Source of the DNA: Acidobacteriota bacterium
Lineage (GTDB): Bacteria > Acidobacteriota > Vicinamibacteria > Fen-336
Assembly: GCA_011526565.1 (NCBI GenBank)
Contig: WYBL01000106.1
Coordinates: 1-52,375 of the forward strand
Direction of reading: 5' to 3'
Length of the DNA stretch: 52,375 nucleotides
Shown here piece after piece: positions 36,329 through 44,017 of the stretch. Position 1 is the stretch's first letter. Every line of letters begins with the position of its first letter. The notes beneath the pieces are model-generated. The model did no database searches, was not told the origin of the DNA, and saw nothing but the letters and a program-made list of their open reading frames with translations. A program made the position numbers and the translations under genes.

Positions 36329-37660
36329 ATGTCGCGAACGTCGTCCTGGAAGAAGCTGGGTGCGCCCGCAGCGGCGCTCGGCGTGGCAATGGCCCTGGTT
36401 CTGGGTCTGGCCGGCTGCGCCGGCGAGACGACCGGCACCTCCACCTACAAGAACCCCGTCACCACGGTGAACGAGGGGGCAATCATCTCCGCCCAGACCC
36501 TGATCGGCTGGGCCGACGAGGGCAAGATCAACGCGCCGTTCGGCACGGCCGACCGCGTCGTGGTCGTCTCGGTCACCACTCCGGCCACGTTCGTGGCCAA
36601 GCGCCACATCCCCGACGCCGTACTGCTCAACACCGCGAGCCTGACGATGACCCGCGAAGAGGGCCTCGGCCCCGCGGCGGCAATGGTCCTGAGCGGCCCC
36701 GCGATGGACGCGCTCGTGCAACAGCTCGGCATCGACGGCCGCACCACGGTCGTCCTGACCGCGCCCAAGGCCTCGTCGGACTCCGAGTACTACCAGCTCT
36801 CGGTCGCCTACTTCACGTTCCGCTACTGGGGCTTCTCGCGCGACCGCGTCAAGATCCTCAACGGCGGCGACGACGCGTGGGAAGTCGCGGGCCAGCCGCT
36901 GACCGACGCGGTCGTGTCGGTGCCGGCTTCGACCTACAGCGTGACGGCGAACCAGACGCTCAAGGACGTCGTGCGCTACTCGGTCGGCGAAACGTTGACC
37001 ATGGTCGACAACATCAACCGCGACCGCACGCTGCTCAACACCTGGCAGCTCCTCGACGTGCGCGGCTTCACCGTCTCGCCGTACCTCGCGAACACCTACC
37101 GCGGCGCAGGCGGCTACCAGTTCGTCACTTCGCGCGTCAACGGCGAGGCCGGCCGCAACCGGCTCTACCCCGACCGCAGCACGCTGGTGTCGTTGATGGC
37201 CAGCTCGTCGGTCGTGGACGGGACGGCCCCCGTGTTCCTGTCTCCCACCAAGAAGATGCTGGTCATGTGCGGCACCTCGACCAGCGCTTCGCCCACTTTC
37301 GTGCTCTTCGACGCGGTGCTGGCGGTGCCCGAGGGCGACATCGTGATGTTCGACGGATCGTCGTTCCAGTGGAACAACTACAGCGTCTCCAAGATCACCG
37401 CCGCCGGCGCCAGCCCCTCCCAGGTCGCGACCTGGGCCTTCGACGGCTTCACCCCCGGCACCTCGACCCCGCGTGCGGTGGGCACGCTGCCGGCCGCGGT
37501 CCCCGGCGAGAACCCCTTCGTGCCCGGCTCGTTCGCCTACCAGCCGACCCAGGCCGAGGCCAACCAGATCGAGACCGCCGACAAGCAGCACATGGCCGGC
37601 GGTGGCGGGTCCGGCCCCTCGACGCCTCCCCCGGGCGGCGGCGGCGGCAGCGGCTGTTAG
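36329..37660 (+). CDS. extH: rhodanese-like lipoprotein ExtH
   Basis: 443 residues. Lipoprotein signal with lipobox LAGC (Cys30), then two rhodanese-like domains (about 50-210 and 230-370). The first lacks a catalytic Cys. The second carries Cys314 in VMCGTSTSASPTFVLFDAVL, at the active-site loop position. The C-terminus is a flexible Gly/Pro/Ser tail ending in Cys (PGGGGGSGC). These three are its only Cys. In Geobacter the equivalent rhodanese-like lipoprotein opens the ext gene set linked to selenite/tellurite reduction (family knowledge). Thiosulfate or selenium-species binding on the envelope is inferred. GGAGG precedes the ATG at 36329, so the upstream in-frame ATG at 36221 is rejected. 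Confidence 0.85.
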   Translation: MSRTSSWKKLGAPAAALGVAMALVLGLAGCAGETTGTSTYKNPVTTVNEGAIISAQTLIGWADEGKINAPFGTADRVVVVSVTTPATFVAKRHIPDAVLLNTASLTMTREEGLGPAAAMVLSGPAMDALVQQLGIDGRTTVVLTAPKASSDSEYYQLSVAYFTFRYWGFSRDRVKILNGGDDAWEVAGQPLTDAVVSVPASTYSVTANQTLKDVVRYSVGETLTMVDNINRDRTLLNTWQLLDVRGFTVSPYLANTYRGAGGYQFVTSRVNGEAGRNRLYPDRSTLVSLMASSSVVDGTAPVFLSPTKKMLVMCGTSTSASPTFVLFDAVLAVPEGDIVMFDGSSFQWNNYSVSKITAAGASPSQVATWAFDGFTPGTSTPRAVGTLPAAVPGENPFVPGSFAYQPTQAEANQIETADKQHMAGGGGSGPSTPPPGGGGGSGC

Positions 37661-37718
37661 GCCTGGTCCGCGCGGACCAGACAAGGGATTCCAGAGAAAC
37701 GACGAAGGAGACAGTTCC

Positions 37719-38936
37719 ATGACGAAATCCCGCACTGACGCCGCTGCCCTCGGGCTCGCGCTCGGGCTGCTCGCGGCTCCCGCCTGGGCCGGCGACGCGA
37801 TGACGTCGCCGCCGTGGGGCGAGGACGTGGCCAAGATCACGTTCGGCGAGGAGGACAAGGGCCTGCTCGCGTTCAACTACAAGGGGCAGGTCCGCTTCAC
37901 GAGCCGCGACGTCGGCTCGGGGGTCGACGGCCAGGACGCGACCAACAGCTTCGGCTTCCGGCGCAACCGCCTGGCCCTGCGCGGCGCGTGGGGCGACAAG
38001 TTCAGCCTCTACGTCCAGACCGAGTACACCGAGGACCTCAACATCGGCGCGGTCGAGGTGGCCGGCCAGAACACCGGCGCGAACTTCCAGTTGCTCGACG
38101 CGCGGATGACGTTCGACCTGCACCCGGCGTTCAAGGTCAACGTCGGCAAGTTCAAGTACAACCTCTCGCGCGAGAACCTCGAGTCGTGCGAGGACCCGCT
38201 GACCCTCGACCGCTCGCTGTTCATCCGCACCGCCTTCGCCGGCACCCGTGACACCGGCGTGGCGATCTGGGGCAACCTCTGGAACGACCGCTTCCAGTAC
38301 CGCGTCGACGCCATGGAGGGCCGGTCGGCCGTGGGCGAGTACACCGCCCCGTCCTCCAACCCGCGCTATTCGGCGCGCGGCCACGTCACCCTGCTCGACG
38401 CCGAGAACGGCTACGGCTACAAGGGCACCTACCTCGGCCAGAAGAAGGTGCTGACCCTGGGCGGCGCCTTCCAGTTCGAGAAGGACGTGACCTGGACCGA
38501 CACCACGTTCCGCATCCAGCCGCGCGACTACAAGGCGTGGACGGTCGACGGCTTCTTCGAGTACCCGTTCGAGAAGGCCGGCACCGTCACCCTCTCCGGC
38601 GCCTACGAGAAGGTCGACCTCGACGAGGCGTACGCCGGTGCGACGCCGGACGCCGGCTCCGTCGGAGTCAACGGCGAGAAGAACGGCTGGTACGCCAAGG
38701 CCGGCTACCTGCTGCCCAGCGCGCCGGTCCAGGTGTTCGGCCGCTACGAGAAGTGGCGCTTCGGCTCGCTGCTGGGCGTCTACGACGAGATGGTCGACTG
38801 GTACTCGATCGGCGCCCACTACTACGTCTGGGGCCAGAACCTGAAGCTGACCGGCGAGTTCGCCGCTGCCGAGTTCGAGAACCGCGCGGACTGCGACTAC
38901 AAGCAGCTCGTCGTCGAGCTCCAGCTCTTCTTCTAG
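37719..38936 (+). CDS. extI: outer-membrane porin ExtI
   Basis: 405 residues: signal peptide (AALGLALGLLAAPAWAGD) and a beta-barrel of alternating strands (FNYKGQVRFTSRDV, FSLYVQTEYTED, FKVNVGKFKYNLSREN, GRYEKWRFG) ending in the outer-membrane insertion signature VVELQLFF with terminal Phe. It resembles phosphate-selective porin (OprP/O)-like barrels. In Geobacter sulfurreducens, ExtI is a porin-like protein connected with selenite and tellurite reduction (established as I recall it). Here it probably admits the oxyanion or sheathes a cytochrome across the outer membrane. GAAGGAG lies upstream; the gene follows extH after 58 bases. Confidence 0.85.
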   Translation: MTKSRTDAAALGLALGLLAAPAWAGDAMTSPPWGEDVAKITFGEEDKGLLAFNYKGQVRFTSRDVGSGVDGQDATNSFGFRRNRLALRGAWGDKFSLYVQTEYTEDLNIGAVEVAGQNTGANFQLLDARMTFDLHPAFKVNVGKFKYNLSRENLESCEDPLTLDRSLFIRTAFAGTRDTGVAIWGNLWNDRFQYRVDAMEGRSAVGEYTAPSSNPRYSARGHVTLLDAENGYGYKGTYLGQKKVLTLGGAFQFEKDVTWTDTTFRIQPRDYKAWTVDGFFEYPFEKAGTVTLSGAYEKVDLDEAYAGATPDAGSVGVNGEKNGWYAKAGYLLPSAPVQVFGRYEKWRFGSLLGVYDEMVDWYSIGAHYYVWGQNLKLTGEFAAAEFENRADCDYKQLVVELQLFF

Positions 38937-38960
38937 ACCCGAACGGAAAGGATGCACGCC

Positions 38961-39275
38961 ATGAAGAAGCTGTTCGCCGCTTTCGCCCTGCTGGCCCTGT
39001 TCGCGCTGCCGTCGTTCGCGGCCGACGAGCCCGCCAAGAACGTGCTGTCCGGCACCATCGCCTCGATCGACGGCAACGCCGTCGAGGTCACCGTCGAAGG
39101 CGAGAAGCCCGCGTGGGTGAAGAAGGGCTCGGGCGTCAAGTTCGAGGGCGGCGTGGGCAAGCTGGTCGACGTCGCCGCCACCACCGTCAAGTTCAACTCC
39201 AAGAAGGCCTCGACGCTGAAGGTCGGCGACAAGATCGAGCTCCAGAAGGGCGCCAGCGTCCCGGCCGGGTGCTGA
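38961..39275 (+). CDS. extJ: small periplasmic protein ExtJ
   Basis: 104 residues: signal peptide (LFAAFALLALFALPSFAAD) and a compact beta domain (VLSGTIASIDGNAVEVTVEG, VDVAATTVKFNS, LKVGDKIELQKG) like small OB-type DUF5666 modules. Its only cysteine is the last residue (SVPAGC). Position between porin and cytochrome matches ExtJ of Geobacter. Function is unknown; the terminal thiol invites a role in metal or metalloid contact (inference). AAAGGA fits the ATG at 38961 better than the ATG at 38952. The next gene starts 10 bases after the stop. Confidence 0.75.
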   Translation: MKKLFAAFALLALFALPSFAADEPAKNVLSGTIASIDGNAVEVTVEGEKPAWVKKGSGVKFEGGVGKLVDVAATTVKFNSKKASTLKVGDKIELQKGASVPAGC

Positions 39276-39285
39276 GGAGATCGCG

Positions 39286-40632
39286 ATGACCCGCACGTCC
39301 CTCGGGCTGGGCCTGGCCGCCGCCGCGCTGCTGGGCCTGGCGGCGCTGCCGCCGCCCGCGGCGGCAGCGCCGCCCAAGGGCGCCCCGGCGCCCGCCAAGG
39401 CGCGCACGATCGCCGAGCTGGCAACCCGCTACGACTCCAGCTCGTGCATCGAGTGCCACCAGGAGACCCACGACCAGTGGCTCCGCTCGGCCCACGCGCG
39501 CTCGATCTTCGGCACCGGCCGCACGGCATCCACGTTCAAGACGGCCGTGGTGAACGGGCTGCTGAAGTGGGAGCACTCCGGGGTCAAGACCCAGAAGGAC
39601 GTCCGCGTCGAGCACCTGCAGGGCTGCACCAAGTGCCACCTGCCGCAGCTCGCCGAGGCGTCGGACGCGGTCGCCCAGGAGATCCTCAAAACGATCGACA
39701 CCTGGCAGGCCGCGGCCGAAGAAGGCGACGACGACGCGACCGAGAAGGCGGCGGCTTCGCTGAAGTCGCTCAACATCAACTGCCTCGTCTGCCACAACCG
39801 CAACGCCATCATCCACAAGTGGACCGACGGCGCCCCGCAGCCGAAGACCGTCTACGGCGGCAGCAGCGAGGGCGAGCACCCCGACCCGAAGTTCCCGCAC
39901 GTCGCGAAGAGCCCGGTGATGGGGGAGTCGATCTTCTGCGGGCAGTGCCACGGCCTGGGCCCCAACTTCGAGCTCCACAACCCGACCCAGTGCGCCACGG
40001 CCTACGGCAGCTACCTCTTCGCCTACGTCCCCGACGGCGGCGACAAGACCTGCCAGCAGTGCCACATGCGCGAGTCCGGCCTCGGCCACGACATGCAGAG
40101 CTTCCGCTCCGAGGTGATGGCGAAGAAGGCGCTCGACATGCACGTCGAGGCCCGCGCCTACGTCTGGCGCGACAACCAGACCTTCCGCCCGGTGGCGACC
40201 GTCAAGGTCGAGCTCCGGAACAACGCCGGCCACGGCATCCCCGATGGTTGACCGACCCCCAACCGACTGGTTCTGTCGGTCACCGCGAAAGACGTGAAGG
40301 GCAACACCGTGTTCGAGCGCGAGCGCGTGTTCATGCCGACCCCGCAGCAGCTCGGGCGGGGCGACCGCATGGGCCGCGGGCCGTACGAGAAGAGCGGCCT
40401 GCTGGCCGACACCAGCCTGCCGCCGCGCCGCACCGTCACCCAGGACTGGGAGATCTTCTTCCCCGTCGAGGAGACGGAGAACGACGACGGCGACACCGTT
40501 CGCACCTACTCCACCGATCAACTCGAGCTCGACATCCAGCTCTGGTACCAGCCGTACGGCACGCCCGACGACGACGCCGTGCTCTGGCGCCAGGAGAAAC
40601 GGACCGTCAAGATCAACACCAGCGGCCTGTAG
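39286..40632 (+). CDS. extKL: pentaheme cytochrome c ExtKL, probable selenoprotein read through TGA at 40249
   Basis: Signal peptide, then five CxxCH heme sites: CIECH, CTKCH, CLVCH, CGQCH, CQQCH. After VKVELRNNAGHGIPDG an in-frame TGA (codon 322) is followed in the same frame by PTPNRLVLSVTAKDVKGN and 126 sense codons in all, up to a TAG at 40630-40632. The second part (about 323-448) is a beta-rich domain of ordinary coding character that has no ribosome-binding site of its own. Such NxAGHxIPDG...RLVLSV blocks are typical of one continuous cytochrome domain. The hairpin at 40249-40282 fits a bacterial SECIS, so I read a 448-residue protein with selenocysteine 322. As I recall, Geobacter extK and extL were first named as separate frames. 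Alternative: a fresh nonsense mutation. Confidence 0.8.
40249..40282 (+). promoter_or_regulatory. candidate bacterial SECIS element in extKL
   Basis: The TGA is the first three bases of a perfect 8-bp stem, TGACCGAC (40249-40256) with GTCGGTCA (40275-40282). Inside it lies an internal loop (CCCC/CT) and a 4-bp upper stem AACC/GGTT closing the loop GACT (40265-40268). UGA at the stem base, G as first loop base and a 13-base UGA-to-loop spacing are close to the bacterial SECIS pattern, at its short end. Confidence 0.65.
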
Positions 40633-40652
40633 CGCGGCCCGGAGGCAATCCC

Positions 40653-40692
40653 GCGGCGCCCGTCCGGCCCTCACGGGCCGGCCGGGCGCCGC
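40653..40692 (+). terminator. strong hairpin after extKL
   Basis: GCGGCGCCCGTCCGGCCC (40653-40670) and GGGCCGGCCGGGCGCCGC (40675-40692) pair over 18 positions with one mismatch and a TCAC loop, followed by ACCTCTTT. It probably ends the extHIJKL transcript, separating it from extMNOPQS. Confidence 0.65.
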
Positions 40693-40778
40693 ACCTCTTT
40701 CCGGACGGACGCGACGGGCCGAGCCGGATCAAGTCCGCGCCCTGCCATATACTGAGGAGACATATCAGGGAGGTCGCC

Positions 40779-41072
40779 GTGTCCAGTCGGAAGCGAGTGC
40801 CGACGCCGGGCCGCCGCGCGACGGCTCGAGTCTTCTGGACCGGGAGGAGCCAGGCGGTGCGGCTGCCCCGCGAGTTCCGCTTCCAGACGGAGGAGGTGGC
40901 GATCCACCGCGAGGGCGACCGGGTCGTGCTCGAGCCACTCGACGTGCCGCGGGACCGCAAGGGTTGGCCTCTCGCGCTCTGGCAACTGGCGGGGGCGGCG
41001 CCCTCGTTCGACCTGGGCGAACGCTCCGAGCCCCACGAGCGGGGCCCGGTCTTCGGCTCCCCGAAGGCGTAA
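40779..41072 (+). CDS. vapB: VapB-type antitoxin (AbrB-like)
   Basis: 97 residues from a GTG with GGGAGG upstream. The swapped-hairpin AbrB/SpoVT motif is clear: ARVFWTGRSQAVRLPREFRF followed by EEVAIHREGDRVVLEPLD. The C-terminal part, which should bind the toxin, is divergent. Upstream, TATACT (40748-40753) is a likely -10, and CATAT occurs twice around it (40746-40750, 40761-40765), a possible autoregulatory site. Nine bases separate it from the toxin gene. The pair sits between extKL and extM. Confidence 0.85.
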   Translation: MSSRKRVPTPGRRATARVFWTGRSQAVRLPREFRFQTEEVAIHREGDRVVLEPLDVPRDRKGWPLALWQLAGAAPSFDLGERSEPHERGPVFGSPKA

Positions 41073-41081
41073 CCATCCGTC

Positions 41082-41501
41082 GTGCCGAAGTACCTGCTCG
41101 ACACGAACATCCTGAGCTTTCACATCCGGCGGTCGTCCCCCGCCCTCCAGCGCAGGCTGCGTCGCACGCCGGTGACCGACGTCGCGATCAGCGTCGTGAC
41201 GGAGATGGAGCTGCGATACGGGCTGGCGCGGAACCCTGGACTGCGGATCGCGCCGCTCGTCGAACAGGTCCTCGCCGGAATCGCGATCCTCCCCCTCACC
41301 TCCGACGTAGCTCCACGCTACGCGGAAATCCGGGCGACCCTCGACGCCCGGGGGACACCCATCGGCCCGCTGGACACGATGATCGCCGCCCACGCCCTCG
41401 CCTCGGGGTTGACGCTGGTCACCAACAACCTCTCGGAGTTCGCTCGCGTTCCCGGCCTGCGAGCCGTCGACTGGACGGCGACCACGACCCGGTCGCGCTG
41501 A
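41082..41501 (+). CDS. vapC: VapC-type PIN-domain toxin
   Basis: 139 residues from a GTG. PIN-domain RNase with the conserved acids in YLLDTNILSFHI, VTEMELRYGL and GPLDTMIAAHALA, and the closing TLVTNNLSEFARVPGL. VapC toxins cut tRNA or rRNA when free of VapB. All expected acidic residues are present, so it should be active. It converges with the hypothetical gene at 41511-42047. Confidence 0.92.
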   Translation: MPKYLLDTNILSFHIRRSSPALQRRLRRTPVTDVAISVVTEMELRYGLARNPGLRIAPLVEQVLAGIAILPLTSDVAPRYAEIRATLDARGTPIGPLDTMIAAHALASGLTLVTNNLSEFARVPGLRAVDWTATTTRSR

Positions 41502-41510
41502 CGGGTCGTC

Positions 41511-42047
41511 TCAGCGGGGCGGAGGCGGGGGCGGAGGAGGCGGCGCTGGGCCGACATGCGCCGCCCAACGAGACTCGAAGGTGTCGCGGAGACGTTGCGC
41601 GATGACCTGGACCTGGCGGGCCTCGGGCCCCGGAGATGCGAAGGACACCTCGTAGAGCTGGTCCTGGTCCGGGTCGTACACGCGGCCCGCCTGCGGGTTG
41701 GTCCGCAGGAACAGCTCGGCTCCCGCCACGCTTCTCTCGCGCAGGTCGCGCTGCCGAATGCCCGGCGGCAGCGCGGCGACCAGTCGGCGCAAGTCCTCGA
41801 GCGCGCCGGGCTCCAGGCGGCCGGGCTGCTCGAGTTCGTGCGCCTCGGCCCAGGAGCGCCCGTCCGGACACACGTACGCCGACCACCGCTGGGTGTCGGG
41901 GCTGTTGAAGCGCACTTCGACGATCGCCTGGACGCTCGGGCACGGGCGGGTTCGATCCGCGATCGAGTGGGACGGGGCCTGGGCCATCGCGGGCCCGGCA
42001 ACACACGTGAGGACGAGGGTCGCACGGACCTGGCGAAGAGCGGGCAT
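41511..42047 (-). CDS. secreted hypothetical protein with polyproline tail
   Basis: 178 residues: signal peptide (ATLVLTCVAGPAMAQAP), a single domain with two Cys (TRPCPSVQAIVEVRF, WSAYVCPDGRSW) likely to form a disulfide, and a C-terminal run of ten Pro interrupted only at its start, ending PR. No family recognised. It lies on the strand opposite to the ext genes, between vapC and extM, so it is part of the material that interrupts the ext order. Start ATG at 42047; a GTG at 42068 would add 7 residues. Confidence 0.6.
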   Translation of the reverse strand: MPALRQVRATLVLTCVAGPAMAQAPSHSIADRTRPCPSVQAIVEVRFNSPDTQRWSAYVCPDGRSWAEAHELEQPGRLEPGALEDLRRLVAALPPGIRQRDLRERSVAGAELFLRTNPQAGRVYDPDQDQLYEVSFASPGPEARQVQVIAQRLRDTFESRWAAHVGPAPPPPPPPPPR

Positions 42048-42127
42048 GGCAGATAGCCTAGAGCGCACCCTCCCTCCGGCGCAAGGCTTTCGCGGCTGAC
42101 TGGGGTCTCGGTGGCACCGCTCCTGCT

Positions 42128-44017
42128 GTGTTTTCCCACGTGGGACGGCCCGGGGCGAGGTTCCGCGCGGTCGTGGCGGCGCTGCTGGCGCTCGGCGGGG
42201 CGGCCTGTGTGCCGGCCCCGGGCCGGACAGCCGCGAGTCCCGCGAACGGGGAGGCCTGCCTCGACTGCCACCAGGGCATCGAGCACGCGTCGGCCTCGCA
42301 CTCGGGCTGCGTGTCCTGCCACGGCGGGGATCCCGTAGCCAAGACCAAGGACGCAGGCCATCGCGGCATCTACGGGCTCTCCAACGCCTCGTTCGCCGGG
42401 CGCTGGGAGAAGGGCTGCGGCGGCTGCCATCGCCACCAGGTCGAGCGCGTGCGCAGCAGCCCGATGTACACGAACGCCGGGATGATCCGCCAGATCCAGG
42501 CGACCTGGGAGGGCGAGGCGAAAGGCGTCGACTTCGCTTCGGTCGCCGGCAAGAGCTTCGACCCGAAGGGACACCCGATCGAACTCCGGGGCGTCGGCCA
42601 GCTCGACCACCTCTCCGGCGAGCTGTACCGGAAGTTCTGCGCCCGCTGCCATGTCGCCCGTCAGAACGACGCCCTCGACGGCGCCGGGCACCCCGCGGGT
42701 TGCGCGGCCTGCCACTTCCCCTACTCCGAGGGCGCCACGTACCGCGGCGGCGACCCGACGATGCGGGGCAAGAGCCCGTTCAGCCGCACCCACGAGATGC
42801 GCGGGCTGCCGCCGATGGAGGCGTGCCTCGCCTGCCACCAGCGCAGTGGCCGCCACGCGCTGTCCTACCAGGGCCTGATCGACGGCAACAACGGCCTGGT
42901 GCCGACCCGCAACGGCGGGCCCGGGCCGATCCCCGGCAGCGACGAGCGCTCGTTCAGCCACATCGCGCCCGACGTGCACTTCGCGGCCGGCATGGAGTGC
43001 ATCGACTGCCACACCGCGCGCGAGGTGATGGGCGACGGCTACCTCTCGCCCGACCTGGCGGCGGCGCTCGAGGTGCGCTGCGAGGACTGCCACGGCGACG
43101 GCCAGCGGCGGCCCCGCTTCGCCGAGGTCGCCCGCGAGAGCGATCCCCCGGTCGTGGAGTCGAAGCAGTACGCCGTGCGGATCGGCATCGGCGAACGGGT
43201 GGCGCTGACCAGCCGCGACCGCATGTTCTCGAACGTCGTCCTGCGCGACGGCGAGGTGGTGCTGTTCACCAAGCGCGAGGGCAGGCGCCTGGTGAGCCCG
43301 GTGATCGCCGGCAGCCCCGAGCACCGCATCGCCGGCCACCAGCGGCTGGCCTGCTCGACCTGCCACTCGCGCAGCGTCGTCCAGTGCTACGGCTGCCACA
43401 CGAGCTACGACAAGCGCGGCACCGGCTTCGACTTCGTCAACAACCAGGACACGGTCGGCTTCTTCAGCGAGACCGAAGACGTGCGCACGCTGTACCCGTT
43501 CCCGCTGGCGCTCGACCGCAACGGGCGCATCTCGCCGGTGACGCCGGGTTGCCAGACGTTCGTGACGGTGATCGAGGGCGACGGCTCCCGCTCGCTCGAC
43601 GACCAGGTCCTGAACTACAAGGGCAGGCCGCAGCTCCGCTTCGCGCCGTTCTTCGGCCACAACACGGGGCCGAAGGCGATCGGTTGCGCGGAGTGCCACG
43701 GCAACCCGCAGTTCTTCGGCTTCGGCCAGCACGTGATCGAAGACGGCGCGCCGCGCGGCACGCTCCTGTGCGAGAAGAACCCGAAGAAGCCGCTCGACGG
43801 GTTCCTGGCGATGGAAGAAGGCCGCGTGGTGTCGCACGCGGCGATCACCCGCGAGGGCTCGCGCCCGCTGGACCACGACGAGGTGCGGCGCGTGCTCGCG
43901 GTCAACCTGTGCCTGCCCTGCCACCCGCGGGCGGACGATCCCGTGTACCGCAAGCCGCTCCGGCTCGAGGACCTGGACGATGCGACGCACCGGCGCGCTC
44001 TCGATCGCCTGCGCTAG
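42128..44017 (+). CDS. extM: dodecaheme cytochrome c lipoprotein ExtM
   Basis: 629 residues with twelve CxxCH sites (CLDCH, CVSCH, CGGCH, CARCH, CAACH, CLACH, CIDCH, CEDCH, CSTCH, CYGCH, CAECH, CLPCH). The N-terminus looks like a lipoprotein signal (VVAALLALGGAAC, Cys27). Heme sites cluster in two groups (residues about 45-330 and 420-600) with a beta-rich region between them (VALTSRDRMFSNVVLRDGEV). Position and neighbours match ExtM. It should carry electrons in the periplasm or at the outer membrane. The start is a GTG without a clear Shine-Dalgarno; a GTG at 42140 is an alternative. It overlaps extN by 38 bases. Confidence 0.85.
   Translation: MFSHVGRPGARFRAVVAALLALGGAACVPAPGRTAASPANGEACLDCHQGIEHASASHSGCVSCHGGDPVAKTKDAGHRGIYGLSNASFAGRWEKGCGGCHRHQVERVRSSPMYTNAGMIRQIQATWEGEAKGVDFASVAGKSFDPKGHPIELRGVGQLDHLSGELYRKFCARCHVARQNDALDGAGHPAGCAACHFPYSEGATYRGGDPTMRGKSPFSRTHEMRGLPPMEACLACHQRSGRHALSYQGLIDGNNGLVPTRNGGPGPIPGSDERSFSHIAPDVHFAAGMECIDCHTAREVMGDGYLSPDLAAALEVRCEDCHGDGQRRPRFAEVARESDPPVVESKQYAVRIGIGERVALTSRDRMFSNVVLRDGEVVLFTKREGRRLVSPVIAGSPEHRIAGHQRLACSTCHSRSVVQCYGCHTSYDKRGTGFDFVNNQDTVGFFSETEDVRTLYPFPLALDRNGRISPVTPGCQTFVTVIEGDGSRSLDDQVLNYKGRPQLRFAPFFGHNTGPKAIGCAECHGNPQFFGFGQHVIEDGAPRGTLLCEKNPKKPLDGFLAMEEGRVVSHAAITREGSRPLDHDEVRRVLAVNLCLPCHPRADDPVYRKPLRLEDLDDATHRRALDRLR

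Noticed and set aside
40294..40632. Separate 112-residue gene after the TGA of extKL
   Set aside because: It is in the same frame as the cytochrome, continues the same domain, has no ribosome-binding site, and its coding character extends upstream of its ATG to the TGA. It is the C-terminal part of one protein.
41082..41501. VapC as part of the ext system
   Set aside because: PIN toxin with its own antitoxin, promoter and ribosome-binding site; better explained as an independent insert.
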